Shown: in pieces, positions 44,161 through 55,192 of the stretch
Layout of the letters: each line of letters opens with the position of its first letter
Numbering within the stretch: the first letter of the stretch is position 1
From: Gyromitra esculenta
Lineage: Eukaryota; Ascomycota; Pezizomycetes; Pezizales; Discinaceae
DNA: 64,000 bases
Assembly (NCBI GenBank): GCA_038503075.1
Contig: JBCAML010000009.1
Span: 992,001 to 1,056,000, forward strand
Direction: 5' to 3'
The notes under the pieces: model-generated
Seen by the model: the letters and a program-made list of their open reading frames with translations, nothing else
What the model was told of the DNA's origin: nothing
The model's database searches: none
Program-made: the position numbers and the translations under genes

Positions 44161-44381
44161 GTGGAATCTCAGTTTATTTAGAAGGTTGCCAAGAGTCATG
44201 GCTGGCACCATAATTAAAAATCTATCCTTTTGGGGGGGAGATCGAAGTAGAGCATAGAGCTCTGATACGAATATTGATCATTTTAAGGGGGATCGAGGTC
44301 AACACCAGAATATACAGGCCAAATATGTGGTGTCTCCAAGCCATCTTCTTGGCAACCGTCCGAATAAACTGAGATTCTGGA
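44161..44381. mobile_element. About 220-bp TIR element, GAATCTCAGTTTATT family
   Basis: The arms GAATCTCAGTTTATTTAGAA (left) and GAATCTCAGTTTATTCGGAC (right, reverse strand) extend over about 43 bp into GGTTGCCAAGA. It starts almost where the preceding MITE ends. The target duplication is not clear. Confidence 0.65.
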
Positions 44382-45058
44382 GTCGCTTACGGTTGTATGG
44401 TGCCTACGGGGGTATAGTCACTCATGGGGTGATAGCAAATCCTGCCTGATGGCGAACAAGGGTTGTAAGGGCCAAGCACTAAACCGGTAATGGTACATAA
44501 TTCCCAAAAAACGCGAAAAACACCCAATCATGAATTCAAGAATAAAGTGACCCTGAAATAACACCTATAATCAATAGGCTGAAGAGATAATTGGGAATCT
44601 AAAATTTCTAATGTTTTGTGAAAAGGTTGTGAATCCTATGGTTTGGAGATGTAACTGGATCCCTGTTCGCCGTCATCCCGTGAGTGACTGCTGCACGGTC
44701 CATGCCAAGTGCTTTGGCGGGCATCCTAACGAAACCATAGAGCAGCGTTTGCGTATTATGTATAATTCCTACGTATATCTGAGTCCCGCCATAGCCCCGT
44801 GAACGACTCTGCGGTACTCTAGGAACACGGGTGTCATGATGCTGCCAAGACTTAATTTATGACTCTTTTATCACGTGGCGTAGCAAGTCCTGTGACAACG
44901 CGTCTTCCCCGTCAACTTCTGCAACAAAGTCAACCTCATCTTCACAGCAAAGGACAGCATTGAACCAAAGTCTATCCAAATATATCACGCACCATCCCCC
45001 ATCCTCACAATAATTGCGAAATAAAAACAATAAATAAACCCAATAATTTTTGGTAATC

Positions 45059-47284
45059 ATGTCAGGTGAGCGCAAATGGAGTCCGAAAGACGACGAGGTC
45101 GATGAAGAAGAGGAAGAGGATATCCAAGTAAACTCCTCTCTAAACCGAAACTTATGGGCTCAAGCTGAAAAAGCTGCCACAGCAATACCAATCTCAAAAA
45201 GATGCCATTCTGTTCGCTATTCACGTATGCAATCATCCGTTGGGAATCTCTCAAGGTATTTCGCTGACTAAAATGTAAATAACTAGGTCTCCGAGTCTAT
45301 GTTGTCTACCTATGACGGTGACGACCCAATGAGCATAGAGGATGATCCAAAATCCTCAAAATCAAAACCAAAGTCAAAATCAAAGTCAAAAAAGGATGCG
45401 CCCGTTTCTGCGGTGCGCACCGCTCTACAATGCGCCTACGCTGTTTTGCAGTCAAGGATAATTTCTAATCCGAATGATATGATGGGAATACTCTTGTTTG
45501 GGACTGAAAAAACCAAATTCCAGACCGAAGGCGGATCGGGAGGGTACCAGCATTGTTACCTCTTGTTGGATCTAGATATACCAGACGCCCGAGGTATCCG
45601 AGCTTTGAAGAAGCTAATTGAGGACCCCGATGAATTTGTAGAAGTTCTTGCCCCCGCCAAAGAGCAGGTCTCCATGGCCAACGTTCTCTTTGCTGCGAAC
45701 CAAATATTCACTACCAAAGCCGCCAACTTTCAGTCTCGAAGGCTGTTTATCGTGACAGATGACGACGACCCACACGCCACTCAAAAGGCTCTCAAGAATA
45801 GTTCCATCACCCGTGCGCGAGATCTATACGATCTCGGTGTCAGAATCGATCCCTTCTTCATTTCCAACCCAACAAGGAAAGGTGGTTTCGATGCTTCCAA
45901 GTTCTACGATGATATCATTTATCGTGCTCCCGGGGATGAAGAAGACGATAGCTTCATCGCCTCAACGACGACCAGCGGCACAATGCGCCTTAAAGAGATG
46001 GTCTCTAGTATTAAATCTAAGACTACTGCTAAACGGGCCCTCTTTTCGGTTAATCTTCAGCTTGGTCCTGGTCTGAATATTAGCGTCAAGGGGTATCTCC
46101 TATACAAGCGACAAGAGAAAGCGCGCAGTCACTATGTATATACCAGCGCCGAGAAAGCAAAGATCGTCCAAGGCGTAACGACCAAAATCGCTGCAGACAC
46201 GGCCAAAGTAGTCGAGAAAACCGAAATTCGCAAAGCTTATAAATTTGGTGGTGACCAAGTAGTCTTTACACCTGATGAAATGAAAACTATGCGGAGTTTC
46301 GGCGAACCAATTATTAAAATACTTGGCTTCAAGCCCAAATCTTCGCTCCTATTCGACCACAATGTTAAACCGGCGAATTTTATTTACCCCGATGAGACCA
46401 CTTACATCGGATCCACGCGCACATTCGCAGCTCTTCACAAAAAATTGGTAGACTCCGATAAGATTGGTATATGCTGGTGTATTGTTCGCCGTAACGTATC
46501 ACCCCAAGTATGTGCCATGCTCCCCAGTATTGAAGTCATCGAAGATGGTGTTCAAACACATCCTCCCGGATTCTTTCTCGTCTCACTTCCGTTTGCCGAT
46601 GACGTTCGGCAGAACCCCGAGGCTCCACTGATCAAAGCACCTGCTCCGCTCATTGATAGAATGAGAGCGATTGTGAAACAGTTGCACATGCCAAAGGGAT
46701 ATGCACCAGAAAAATACCCGAATCCGGCACTGCAATGGCACTATCGTATCTTACAGGCCATTGCGTTGGATGAAGACTTACCGGATAAGGCGACGGATAT
46801 GACGCTACCGAAGTTTAAATTGATTGATAAACATTCGGGGAGCCAAGTTAAAGAGTGGTTTGAGGAACTAGAGATTGCGAGCAAGGGACTTGGTGTAGGA
46901 GCACCGGCGAAAGCAGGAACTAAGCGGAGTGTTGTAACGGTTAGAGTATGAGCATCCTTTGGATCTTTTACAACTAGTTGATGAGTCGAACTAACGCGAT
47001 TCTGAACACACTAGGATTCAGGAGAGGGCCCGTCTAAGAGAGCTAAGAGCATTAAGACCGAAGGCGGTGATGAGGTAGAATCTGCTTGGAAGAGCGGAAC
47101 ATTGAATAAGGCTAGTCTTCCTGTCTAATAGTCTTAATGTGATTGATAGGAAATGCTGACGATGATGAGCTTTTAGCTCACAGTTGTAAAACTTAAGCTC
47201 TGGCTTCAAGATCACGGATTCGATGTTTCTGGAAAGAAGGCTGATTTGGTTGCTACTGTTGAAAATCATTTTGAGCGTAATTGA
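45059..47284 (+). CDS. KU70: Ku70 DNA end-binding protein
   Basis: Exons 45059-45127, 45183-45224, 45287-46945, 47015-47110, 47177-47284; 657 aa. An acidic N-terminus (DDEVDEEEEED) is followed by the vWA domain (DAILFAIHVSESML, MGILLFGT, RLFIVTDDDDPH), the Ku beta-barrel core (RALFSVNLQLGPGL, GFKPKSSLLFDHNVKPANFIYPDE) and a C-terminal SAP domain (LTVVKLKLWLQDHGFDVSGKKADLV). A low-complexity Lys/Ser stretch sits inside the vWA region (KSSKSKPKSKSKSKKD). With Ku80 it forms the ring that loads on DNA ends, starts non-homologous end joining and protects telomeres. The last intron (47111-47176) has a GC donor (AATAAG|GCTAGT); no GT option gives the SAP frame. Confidence 0.95.
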
Positions 47285-47598
47285 TAAGAATAAAGGTGTG
47301 GAGAGAGGTAATTTATGGACGAGGTGTATGAGCAGGTAGTAGAACTTATGTGTTTTTTATTTTTAAACGGTCTACATGTATGATATCCGTGAATCTATTT
47401 TATGAATCTATTTCTGCAAGTTTTATTTTTCTTGGCTACTAAGACATTCAATACTGTTTACAGCGGGTATAAGATCTAATCACTCAACAGGGGACAGCTC
47501 GATACCATGCGACCCAAAAACTGCTTGTATGCATATGTCGCTGGGAAATAAAAGAAATATCTGTGAGAAATAGTAGATCGAATCTAGGAACAGACGAA
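47285..47598. other. Convergent 3' region of Ku70 and MVD
   Basis: 314 bp between converging stops; AT-rich, with one TACATGTA at about 47377. No other feature is seen. Confidence 0.55.
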
Positions 47599-48878
47599 TT
47601 ACTGCGTGAGCGGCAATCCATCAGCACCGATCAGGGAGTCCTTAGTCCTAATAGGTCCCTCCCCGACGCCTGTCAAGATAATCCTACTAACACCTTCCGC
47701 CAGAGGCTCACACAACGATGCATTGAAGCCTTCCGGGATTTCTGCCTCCACTGCTTCGTGCCTGCCACCCCATCCAGGAACATCCGAAGTACAGAGTTTC
47801 AGCGCCCCTAGAATCAACGCCTCATGCTCTTCCTCGTAGTAGATGACACAGTTTGGCCCTGCATCAAATGTATACGCAGCTACCGTCTTCCCAGCAACCC
47901 TATTAATCTCCTCCACCACTCTAATCGCCGCGCGACTGATATCATTCAAATAAAAGATTGGCGGGAGAGTATCTAGACATACGGCATGGAACTGATTCGA
48001 GTCGGTCATCGTCAACTTTGCGAATGCCTCAAAATTGCGGTCCTGGATCGCAGCCTTCATGGCCTCCATCCGCTTCGGAACCACGACGTTGGCGCGATGG
48101 GGGAACAGCTCTGATGTGGTTACGGTTGCCTGCATTCCCGAGGTGCTAGAGACACCCTTTTTGGCAGCAGAGACGACGAGGATTGCTGCACGCATCGTTG
48201 GCCAATGGGAAGCTGGAGCGACTTGGACGGCCAGAGAGTCCGATCCATCTGCAGCGCTGCCCTGTTCCCAGGCTACATATCCACCGAACAGGGACCTGCA
48301 GGCGGATCCAGAGCCCTGTCGTGCGATGCGGGAGAGATTGGTGGGAGAGTCGGGAAGGTCATATAAGTTTGCAATCGCACGTACGAGCGCAGCAAAGCCG
48401 GCAGCGGAGGAAGCGAGGCCCGCGGCGGTAGGGAAGTTGTTCTCGGAGACGATGTGGACGTTGTACGTACTCAGTTTTGGAAGAGAGGGGTCAGAGGCTT
48501 CAAGGTTCGCGCGGAGGGCCTTGAGCTCGCGAAAACAGGCCTGTTGGCGGGCGCCAGAGACATCTTGAAGCTCGCCATTGAGGTAGAGACGATTTTCTGT
48601 GAAGGCAGGGGAGCACGCGGCAGATGTGTGGGTGCGGAGATCACTCTGGGATAGGGTTACAGAGAGCGAAGAGTTGGTGGGGAGGTTGAGCTTAGTATCG
48701 CGTTTACCCCAGTATCTGTTAAAATCGAGTTATGGTGAGTAATTGATACGATGAGGGCGAAGGGAGAGGTGGAGGAAAGTGAGGTAATGGGATAGTTCTG
48801 ATGAGAAAAACCCTACTTTATGACAGCAATGTTGACGGGAGCAGTGGTGCTGGCTGTGTAGATCTCTGAGTCGGTCAT
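47599..48878 (-). CDS. ERG19: Diphosphomevalonate decarboxylase
   Basis: Exons (minus) 48878-48817 and 48715-47599; 392 aa, close to the yeast length. The N-terminus [22 protein letters not shown] is the substrate-binding start of the family. The GHMP ATP loop is NNFPTAAGLASSAAGFAALV and the later motifs are SGSACRSLFGGYVAWEQG and TFDAGPNCVIYY. The enzyme turns mevalonate diphosphate plus ATP into isopentenyl diphosphate, CO2 and ADP, the last step of the mevalonate trunk that feeds sterols. The single intron (101 nt, GTAGGG donor) falls inside the conserved IKYWGK motif, in the Lys codon. The upstream region carries a TIR element (49415-49807). Confidence 0.96.
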
Positions 48879-49908
48879 ATTTGAATATTATAGGTATTTG
48901 GGGATATTATTGACTTCGAAAAGAATCAATTGGGGCTATTTGTTGTCTAGAGGGGTAAGGTTGGGTTGAAGAGGGGTTAAATACTGTAATGTCGTTCTCT
49001 ATTTACTAAAGCTCATGTAGGAGGCTCAGGGACCCTTTTGCTGCTGGTGTCGTTGTCTGCCAAGCGCTGGAAAAAAGCAAGCCTGTAGGAGCGAGCCTTC
49101 CCGTTTTTTGACAGAGATACGTGTAAGTTGTTGGGGTTTTGGGGTTAATAGGGCACGATCGTAATACGAGCAATGATTAGGGGGAGGGTTTGTGGAGGGT
49201 CGAATTAATTACACTAAGGATGGGTGATAACTGGTGATCTACGGAATGAAAACCGGGAAGACTGGAAAATAAATTAGGATCAGAGTTAAAGTTTGAGATT
49301 AGTGATTACTGGGAATTACAGACATGGTGTTGTTTACTGTCTACTTCGTATCCAGTTATCAGGCGTGGAGGCTTGTGAGAAATGATTGAAATGGAGTGGA
49401 GCATGGTAAGCAATATATGGGTGACGATCAGCGAAAACCCCGTAGCGATGAAGTAACACCAAATGAGACGGTCCCATTCAAGCAGTATAGAATCTAGTAG
49501 AGAACACTTTAGAACCTCCAGAATTAATTTTTCAGCCTTTTTCAAATGTTGGATGGTTGTAAAAACCCAAAAGTGAAGATTCAATGATTTGGTCTTGGCT
49601 TGTTTTAAATGCACAAACAGTTCCAAATTTCTTTTCCAACCTTATCAAATACTAAGAAGACCTCAAACTTATTTTATTGGGAGTTTGGGTCCTCAAATCC
49701 ATCAGTGTGAGCTCAATTGGTGTAGCCGAGAAATATCTTTAAGTGGTATTTTCTCAAAACCCTTCACAACGGCGCTACGGGGTTTTCGCTGACTGTCGCC
49801 CATATGTACCAAGTGGAATTAAACCTCCTCTAAATATACCCCAATTATATACAAGTTTGCGCATTTACATGCACACCAGTTAAGTATATGTACGTATGTA
49901 TCTCAGGA
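48879..49908. other. Intergenic, MVD promoter side
   Basis: About 1 kb upstream of MVD and downstream of the haem lyase gene. It holds the TIR element 49415-49807, and otherwise AT-rich DNA without a gene. Confidence 0.55.
49415..49807. mobile_element. About 390-bp TIR element, TATATGGGYGAC family
   Basis: The left arm (ATATGGGTGACGATCAGCGA, from 49416) and right arm (read in reverse, ATATGGGCGACAGTCAGCGA) share AAAACCCCGTAGCG and are reverse complements over about 34 bp. TA-containing ends (TATA/CATATGTA) make a TA duplication plausible. No transposase is encoded. Confidence 0.7.
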
Positions 49909-50804
49909 TCAAAAGAACGAACCAACCCACTTCTGTGCCCTCATCCAAACTCCCTCAGCGGAGAGCTTTGGGCGGACATCCAGATAAAAGCTGACAGCCT
50001 CCGGGCGAGTTGGATCTTGTTTACCACTGTAAAAGTCGATCACATAGTCAATCTTCTTCCCGCAGCGGTCAACGGTCCAATCGTGGCGATCGAATGGCGC
50101 ATGATAGCTGTGGTAAGTGATATGGGTCAGTGATATTGTTGTCCCGTATAGACAGGATAAAGTGAGGTTAAGTAAGGTGGATCTACCCAAATAGAACCCG
50201 CAGGCGGGCTTTTGGTGTTAGTTTCTGTGAGTCTCCAGAGAAAGAGACGAGCTTCGGACCACCGCATCTGTGTTTAGTTAGGACTATATTCTTTCTTTCC
50301 CCCATCTACCTTCCTCTCTCTATTTCTCTCTTGAGAAAAAAAAAAGAATTAGCTATACTTTTCCGATCCCCGCCCCGCCTCCCACTCCTTAATTTCCTTC
50401 CATGCCCTCTCATTAACAGCATTATGTATCGGCACAATAGTCTTCATATCTTCTGCCTTTGGATCCCACTCTTTCCGTTTCATCGCATTGAAGAACATCT
50501 CCTCCGACGGATAAATCCAACGACCAGGTTCCTTCTTCTCATCTGCTGGTTGTGACGGCGGGGCGTGTTCTGAGTTAGAACCTTCAAAACCTGCACGTGG
50601 GATCGATGAGATCTCGCGTTCTGCACTGAGTTTTGGGGACACGGAGGGAAGTTTTGGGTGGTCTGGCGGAAGAGTCTGATCCATGTGCGAAGAGTCGCAA
50701 GAGGCGGAGGGTTTGGTGTTTTGGAGCCAGGCAGAGCGTGTAGTGTGATCTACTGGGCATGCCTGCTGCGGCAACGCGGCATCGGGTGTTTGAGGGTCAG
50801 GCAT
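49909..50804 (-). CDS. CYC3: Holocytochrome c synthase (cytochrome c haem lyase)
   Basis: Exons (minus) 50804-50359, 50267-50187, 50107-49909; 241 aa. A CPV haem-binding motif lies near the N-terminus (QQACPVDH, residues about 14-21). The core reads WIYPSEEMFFNAMKRKEWDP, VPIHNAVNERAWKEIKEWE, CGGPKLVSFSGDSQKLTPKA and APFDRHDWTVDRCG. The His of DRHDW is the residue known to ligate haem in human HCCS. It ends DVRPKLSAEGVWMRAQKWVG. The enzyme sits in the mitochondrial intermembrane space and attaches haem covalently to apocytochrome c through CXXCH. Whether it serves cytochrome c, c1 or both cannot be told from sequence. ATG 50804 is the only ATG of the upstream frame; the start of the adjacent SNF2 gene is 205 bp away on the other strand. 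Confidence 0.93.
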
Positions 50805-51009
50805 GACTGTGAATGGTGGAGGTGGAGGAGGTCTTTCAGTAGGGGCTGGAATCTGAAACTTGAGAATTGGATGCTTTCCAGAAACTTTATCCTTACCCAC
50901 TGAAACGAATCTTGGTAGTCAGGGTAACCTATTTGGGATAGCACCTACATGACCACTTTACACGACAACGCGTCTCCCTCCTTTGTGACAATTCACTTCA
51001 TAAGGTTCC
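50805..51009. promoter_or_regulatory. Short bidirectional promoter, haem lyase and SNF2 genes
   Basis: Only 205 bp separate the two divergent ATGs, so the promoters must overlap. No TATA box is evident. Confidence 0.5.
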
Positions 51010-54000
51010 ATGGACTCCGACAGCACTGACAATGATGATTTCGATATTTCTCGCGCAGTATCTCGTGAGCTGAAAAAATCTATTGATCGTGAGCCTTCTT
51101 TTTATTCTTCTGATGAATTGCTTACTAACATCACCTTCAGGCATAGTTGTATCAAGTGACGAATCTAATGATGATGATCTTGACTGTATTGCTCCACGTC
51201 GAAAACTTATAGCTCCTCGAAAGGAAATTCCCCATTTGATAGATAAAAAGGAAAGAAGAGAGCATGCCGAAGTAGAACAAGCAAAACCACTCCCCGAAAA
51301 AAGGGTTACTGCGACAGCAAGGACTATTAAACACGAGCGTGGAACAGGAGAAAGGGTTCTCATGACAGATGATGAAGAAGAGGATACTTATGGAGAATGG
51401 AAGAAGAAAATTGCTGAGGAAGGAAAGAAGAAACGGAAAACTACAGCTATAGCTAAATCCTTTAAAACTGGTGATCTTGGGGAAAATATCAGAAATGAGC
51501 CAACGGTGCGGGGGTTTTCGGGGAGGAAGATTCAAGGTATGGGTTGCCTTGCTGCTTCTAGGCTGCTTTCGGGTTATTATTTATTTCGTAGCGTTTGCGT
51601 TGTTTCACATGTAATTGTATTTTTGATAGGGAAAAATCCCAGAACTGAAAAGCAAACGAGAAATGAGGTTTTTGCTGATGTTGTGAGTGTGGTTTTGACA
51701 TAGCTAAAACCAAAACTGCAAAGCAAAAGCGTTGTATCAATGAGGAGTCCGATGATAACCTAGCAGTATCAGAGATCAAACTTCCTCATTACCTTAAAGC
51801 TCGCAGGGATGTTCTCGAGCTTGCAAAACGGGCTCTCGACGATGATAAACCTCACGAGGCGCTTCGACTCCCTCCAAGCTATGAGGGTATCTATTTTAGC
51901 GATGACGAGAGGATGGTATACTACGCCCATAACCCAGTCTCTGAATTATATTTGGAATTAGTGCTAATGTCCGCCTTAGGAGGACTTAATCTGTAAGCCC
52001 GCTTTCGAAATCCCCCCTTGTGCACCTTACAAAGATATCCCTTTGGCCTCCTCCCTCGGGTCTATCCCTTGCTCAATCGCACAGTATCTGCGCGACTACC
52101 AAGTCGAAGGTGCCGAGTTCTTGCATCGGAACTTCGTTTTCCAAGAGGGATGCATTCTCGGTGACGACATGGGTCTTGGAAAAACAGTGCAGGTAATCGC
52201 GTTCTTGACAGCGGCATTTGGTAAGACAGGTGACGAAAGGGATAGAAAGAGGATGCGCAAGATGCGGAGGGCTGGTGGGAGGTGGTATCCGAAGGCTATG
52301 GTAATATGTCCAGGCACGCTGATCTCTAACTGGAGGAGTGAGTTTGATACGTGGGGATGGTGGACTGTTGATGTTTATCATGGAAACAAAGAGCAAAAGG
52401 AGAGCGCTCTTGATGCAGCGAGGTCTGGGAGACTAGAGGTTATACTCACGACGCCTACAACATATAAGAAAAATTGCGCAGAGATTAACAGGATTGAGTG
52501 GGATTGTGTTATTGTGGATGAGTGTCATGTTATTAAGGGTGGGTTATCATTTCATTTCTCGTCAACGAACCTCTGCGTTGAGGCTCCGAATTGACAGGGA
52601 ACAGAACGGAAGGCGGAAGTTACTCAGGCTTTAAATCAAGTGAATGCACTCTGTCGCATTGGCTTAACCGGAACTGCTATTCAAAATAAATACGGTAATA
52701 CTATCATTGACCTCATAAACAAAGACTTCATCGATTAACATTTTCAATTCTAGAGGAACTTTGGACTCTTCTCAATTGGTGTCGCCCTGGTGCCGTCTCT
52801 ACCATTGGTGAATGGAGATCGACAATTGCGATCCCCCTTAAAATTGGACAATCTCATGACGCGACCCTGCGACAAATCGGTAGAGCTCGTGAAGTTGCCA
52901 AGCTGCTAGTACATAACTTGCTTCCAAAAATGTTTCTACGAAGGATGAAGACGCTCATTGCAGACCAACTACCGAAGAAAAGTGATAAGGTTGTATTTTG
53001 CCCATTGACGGTAACGCAAAAGAACGCATATGAGGAGTTCTTAGCTAGCGAAATGGTAGAATTTATTAAGTGCAGCAGTGACCCATGTGATTGTGGTAAG
53101 CCAAAGACGAGAGGAACTTGTTGCTATGAGAAAGTTAGTGATGGAAGGAAGTGGAAGGATACAGTGTTTCCGTAAGCCCTTTGTTAACTAGGGGTCAGTG
53201 GTCTGAAGAATAGATACTAAGATGGTAGGTTTTAGGTGTATTCAGCGAATTCAGCAGCTCAGTAACCATCTTGCAAACTGGGTTCCTAGTAAGTTATATT
53301 AATTTCTCTTGAGTTTAAAGATCGCCCAAAGTTCCTGGCTAAATCCTAGTCCCTTCTTAGCAAACGATGATCCACAGGATAAACGGGTCAAAAAACTGGA
53401 ACTATTAAAAATATGTTTACCGAACGATTGGGAACGCATCAGCCGCAGAGAACCTATGCGAAACTGCATGGATCCAGAGATGTGCGGGAAGTGGATCGTA
53501 AGTACTCGATAAACAAGAAAGAAGGAAAGAAGTTAAAGTTACTGATACATAATCACTAACTTAATTTAAAAATAGGTTCTGCAAAAGCTATTAAAGTTTT
53601 GGCATCAAAATGATGACAAGGTTCTCATTTTCTCCTACAGTATTCCGCTGTTAAAAATACTCAATTCGCTATTCCAAACCACGGAGTACAATGTTAGCTA
53701 TCTTGACGGCTCCATGTCCTTAGAAGACCGTAAGTCTCTATATTGGTGATAGATGCGTTTGCTAATAGCTGAATAGGATCAAGCGCTGTTGCAGAATTTA
53801 ATAGTAATCCTGCCCAGTTCGTATTTCTTATATCGACAAGGGCTGGAGGGGTTGGGTGAGTACCTCTGTCGAGGTTTGGGCTACTTTTTAGAAACTAAGA
53901 TTATACCCATAGGCTGAACATAACTGCTGCGAATAAGGTTGTAATTTTTGATCCGAATTGGAATCCAAGGTATATGATCTCTTCAATCAATCTAGCAGGA

Positions 54001-55021
54001 AGAGAGAAGAAATTTACTCACTTATGATACTCAGTTACGACCTCCAAGCTCAAGACCGCGCCTACCGAATTGGTCAAACCCGTGATGTTGAAGTTTTCCG
54101 TCTCATCTCTGCTGGCACAATTGAAGAAATCGTCTACGCTCGGCAGATCTACAAGCAACAACAAGCCAACATCGGCTATGGAGCTTCTGAGGAGCGTCGT
54201 TATTTCTCCGGTGTCCAGGGTGATAACAAGAATCGAGGAGAGTTGTTCGGACTTAAGAATCTGTTCTCGTTCCAAGAGAACACGATCTTGAAGGAAATTG
54301 TTAACAAGACTAATGTTGCGGAGTCGAGAGCTGGGGTAGCGGTCACAGGGCTAGAAGGAGCGGATGACGACGACGACGAGTTCGAGGAGGATCCCGACGG
54401 GGAGAATGCGCTGAGTCGGTTGGCGGCTATTGTAGCAGGGGAGAAGTCGGCGTTGGAGAAGAGCAAGTGGTCTTTCGTGATGCTTATGCTCAACCTCTAG
54501 TTTAGACTAACAACTCTATAGAAAAAAAGGCACATAATCCCGTCTCGGCTATCCTGGCGGAAGCAGGTATTTCATATACACATGAAAATTCAGAAGTGAT
54601 TGGAACTTCGAAAATTGAAGCACAAATTAGCAGACGTGCAGTTGAATCGAAAAGGGATGCAGACATGGGGGATGTGGTTGCGTTTGGGGCGCAGGGAATA
54701 GCAGGGGGGCTCCTCGAGGAGTACGAGTTTCATCCTCCCATAGATGTCATGAGAAGACAGTTCTGTACTATGGCTAAGATGTTTGGGATCGAGGATGTTC
54801 GGGAGTTTGCACTAGTAGTTGAGGGCTGGACACAAAAGCAAAGAAGGGACGCGCTGGATAAGTTTTATAAGATGAGAAGGGATATCCTTGCAAAGGGAAC
54901 AGAGGTTAGACTAGAGGACGTTCAACCCGAAGAAGCCATGGTTGAGACATATTTGACGAAGGAAGCGATAAATATCGAGATAGGGTCCGGCGATGGCGAT
55001 GGCGATGGCGGTGAGCTGTAA
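51010..55021 (+). CDS. ERCC6L2-like SNF2-family DNA helicase/translocase
   Basis: Exons 51010-51088, 51141-51536, 51704-51915, 51980-52538, 52605-52694, 52754-53171, 53236-53288, 53361-53497, 53576-53729, 53777-53855, 53913-53969, 54035-54476, 54530-55021; 1055 aa. An acidic, Lys-rich N-terminus (no domain seen) precedes the SNF2 ATPase: RDYQVEGAEFLHRNF, Walker A DDMGLGKT, Walker B VDECH, GLTGTAIQN. The helicase C lobe follows: VLIFSYSIPLLKIL, YLDGSMSLEDR, STRAGGVGLN, DLQAQDRAYRIGQTRDVEVFRL. The YARQIYKQQ signature after motif VI and the Cys cluster CDCGKPKTRGTCC point to the ERCC6L2/Rad26-like subgroup rather than Rad54 or Snf2. Human ERCC6L2 works in end joining and transcription-linked repair. 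Exons 7-8 and 12-13 need the second acceptor (TTCTTAG, AAAAAAG) to keep frame. The terminus has a GDGDGDG repeat. Confidence 0.88.
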
Positions 55022-55192
55022 CAACATAAGTAAATGTATTCAGCAGAATTGATACCACGTTTTTTATTTTATTTTATTTTATATCTTCCATCTAGCGTAA
55101 TGTACAAAACCTCTATAACAGAGTATTTGACAAAGATTCGCCAATCCCCGTCACCGCACACCCGAGATAGTACAGGATATATACGCTGAAAT

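Larger units (their letters stand above)
42250..45058. other. Gene-free region packed with TIR elements
   Basis: There is no gene between ATG101 and Ku70. At least six inverted-repeat units lie at 42768-42879, 42888-43113, 43487-43712, 43903-44010, 44021-44156 and 44161-44381. An ATAC microsatellite lies at 43719-43742. 44390-45058 is the Ku70 upstream side, without a recognised element. Confidence 0.65.

Noticed and set aside
53236..54600. Possible frameshifts in the SNF2 gene at exon junctions 7-8 and 12-13.
   Set aside because: Using the acceptors at 53360 and 54529 with donors 53289 and 54477 keeps the frame, gives introns of 72 and 53 nt, and makes the CDS a multiple of three.
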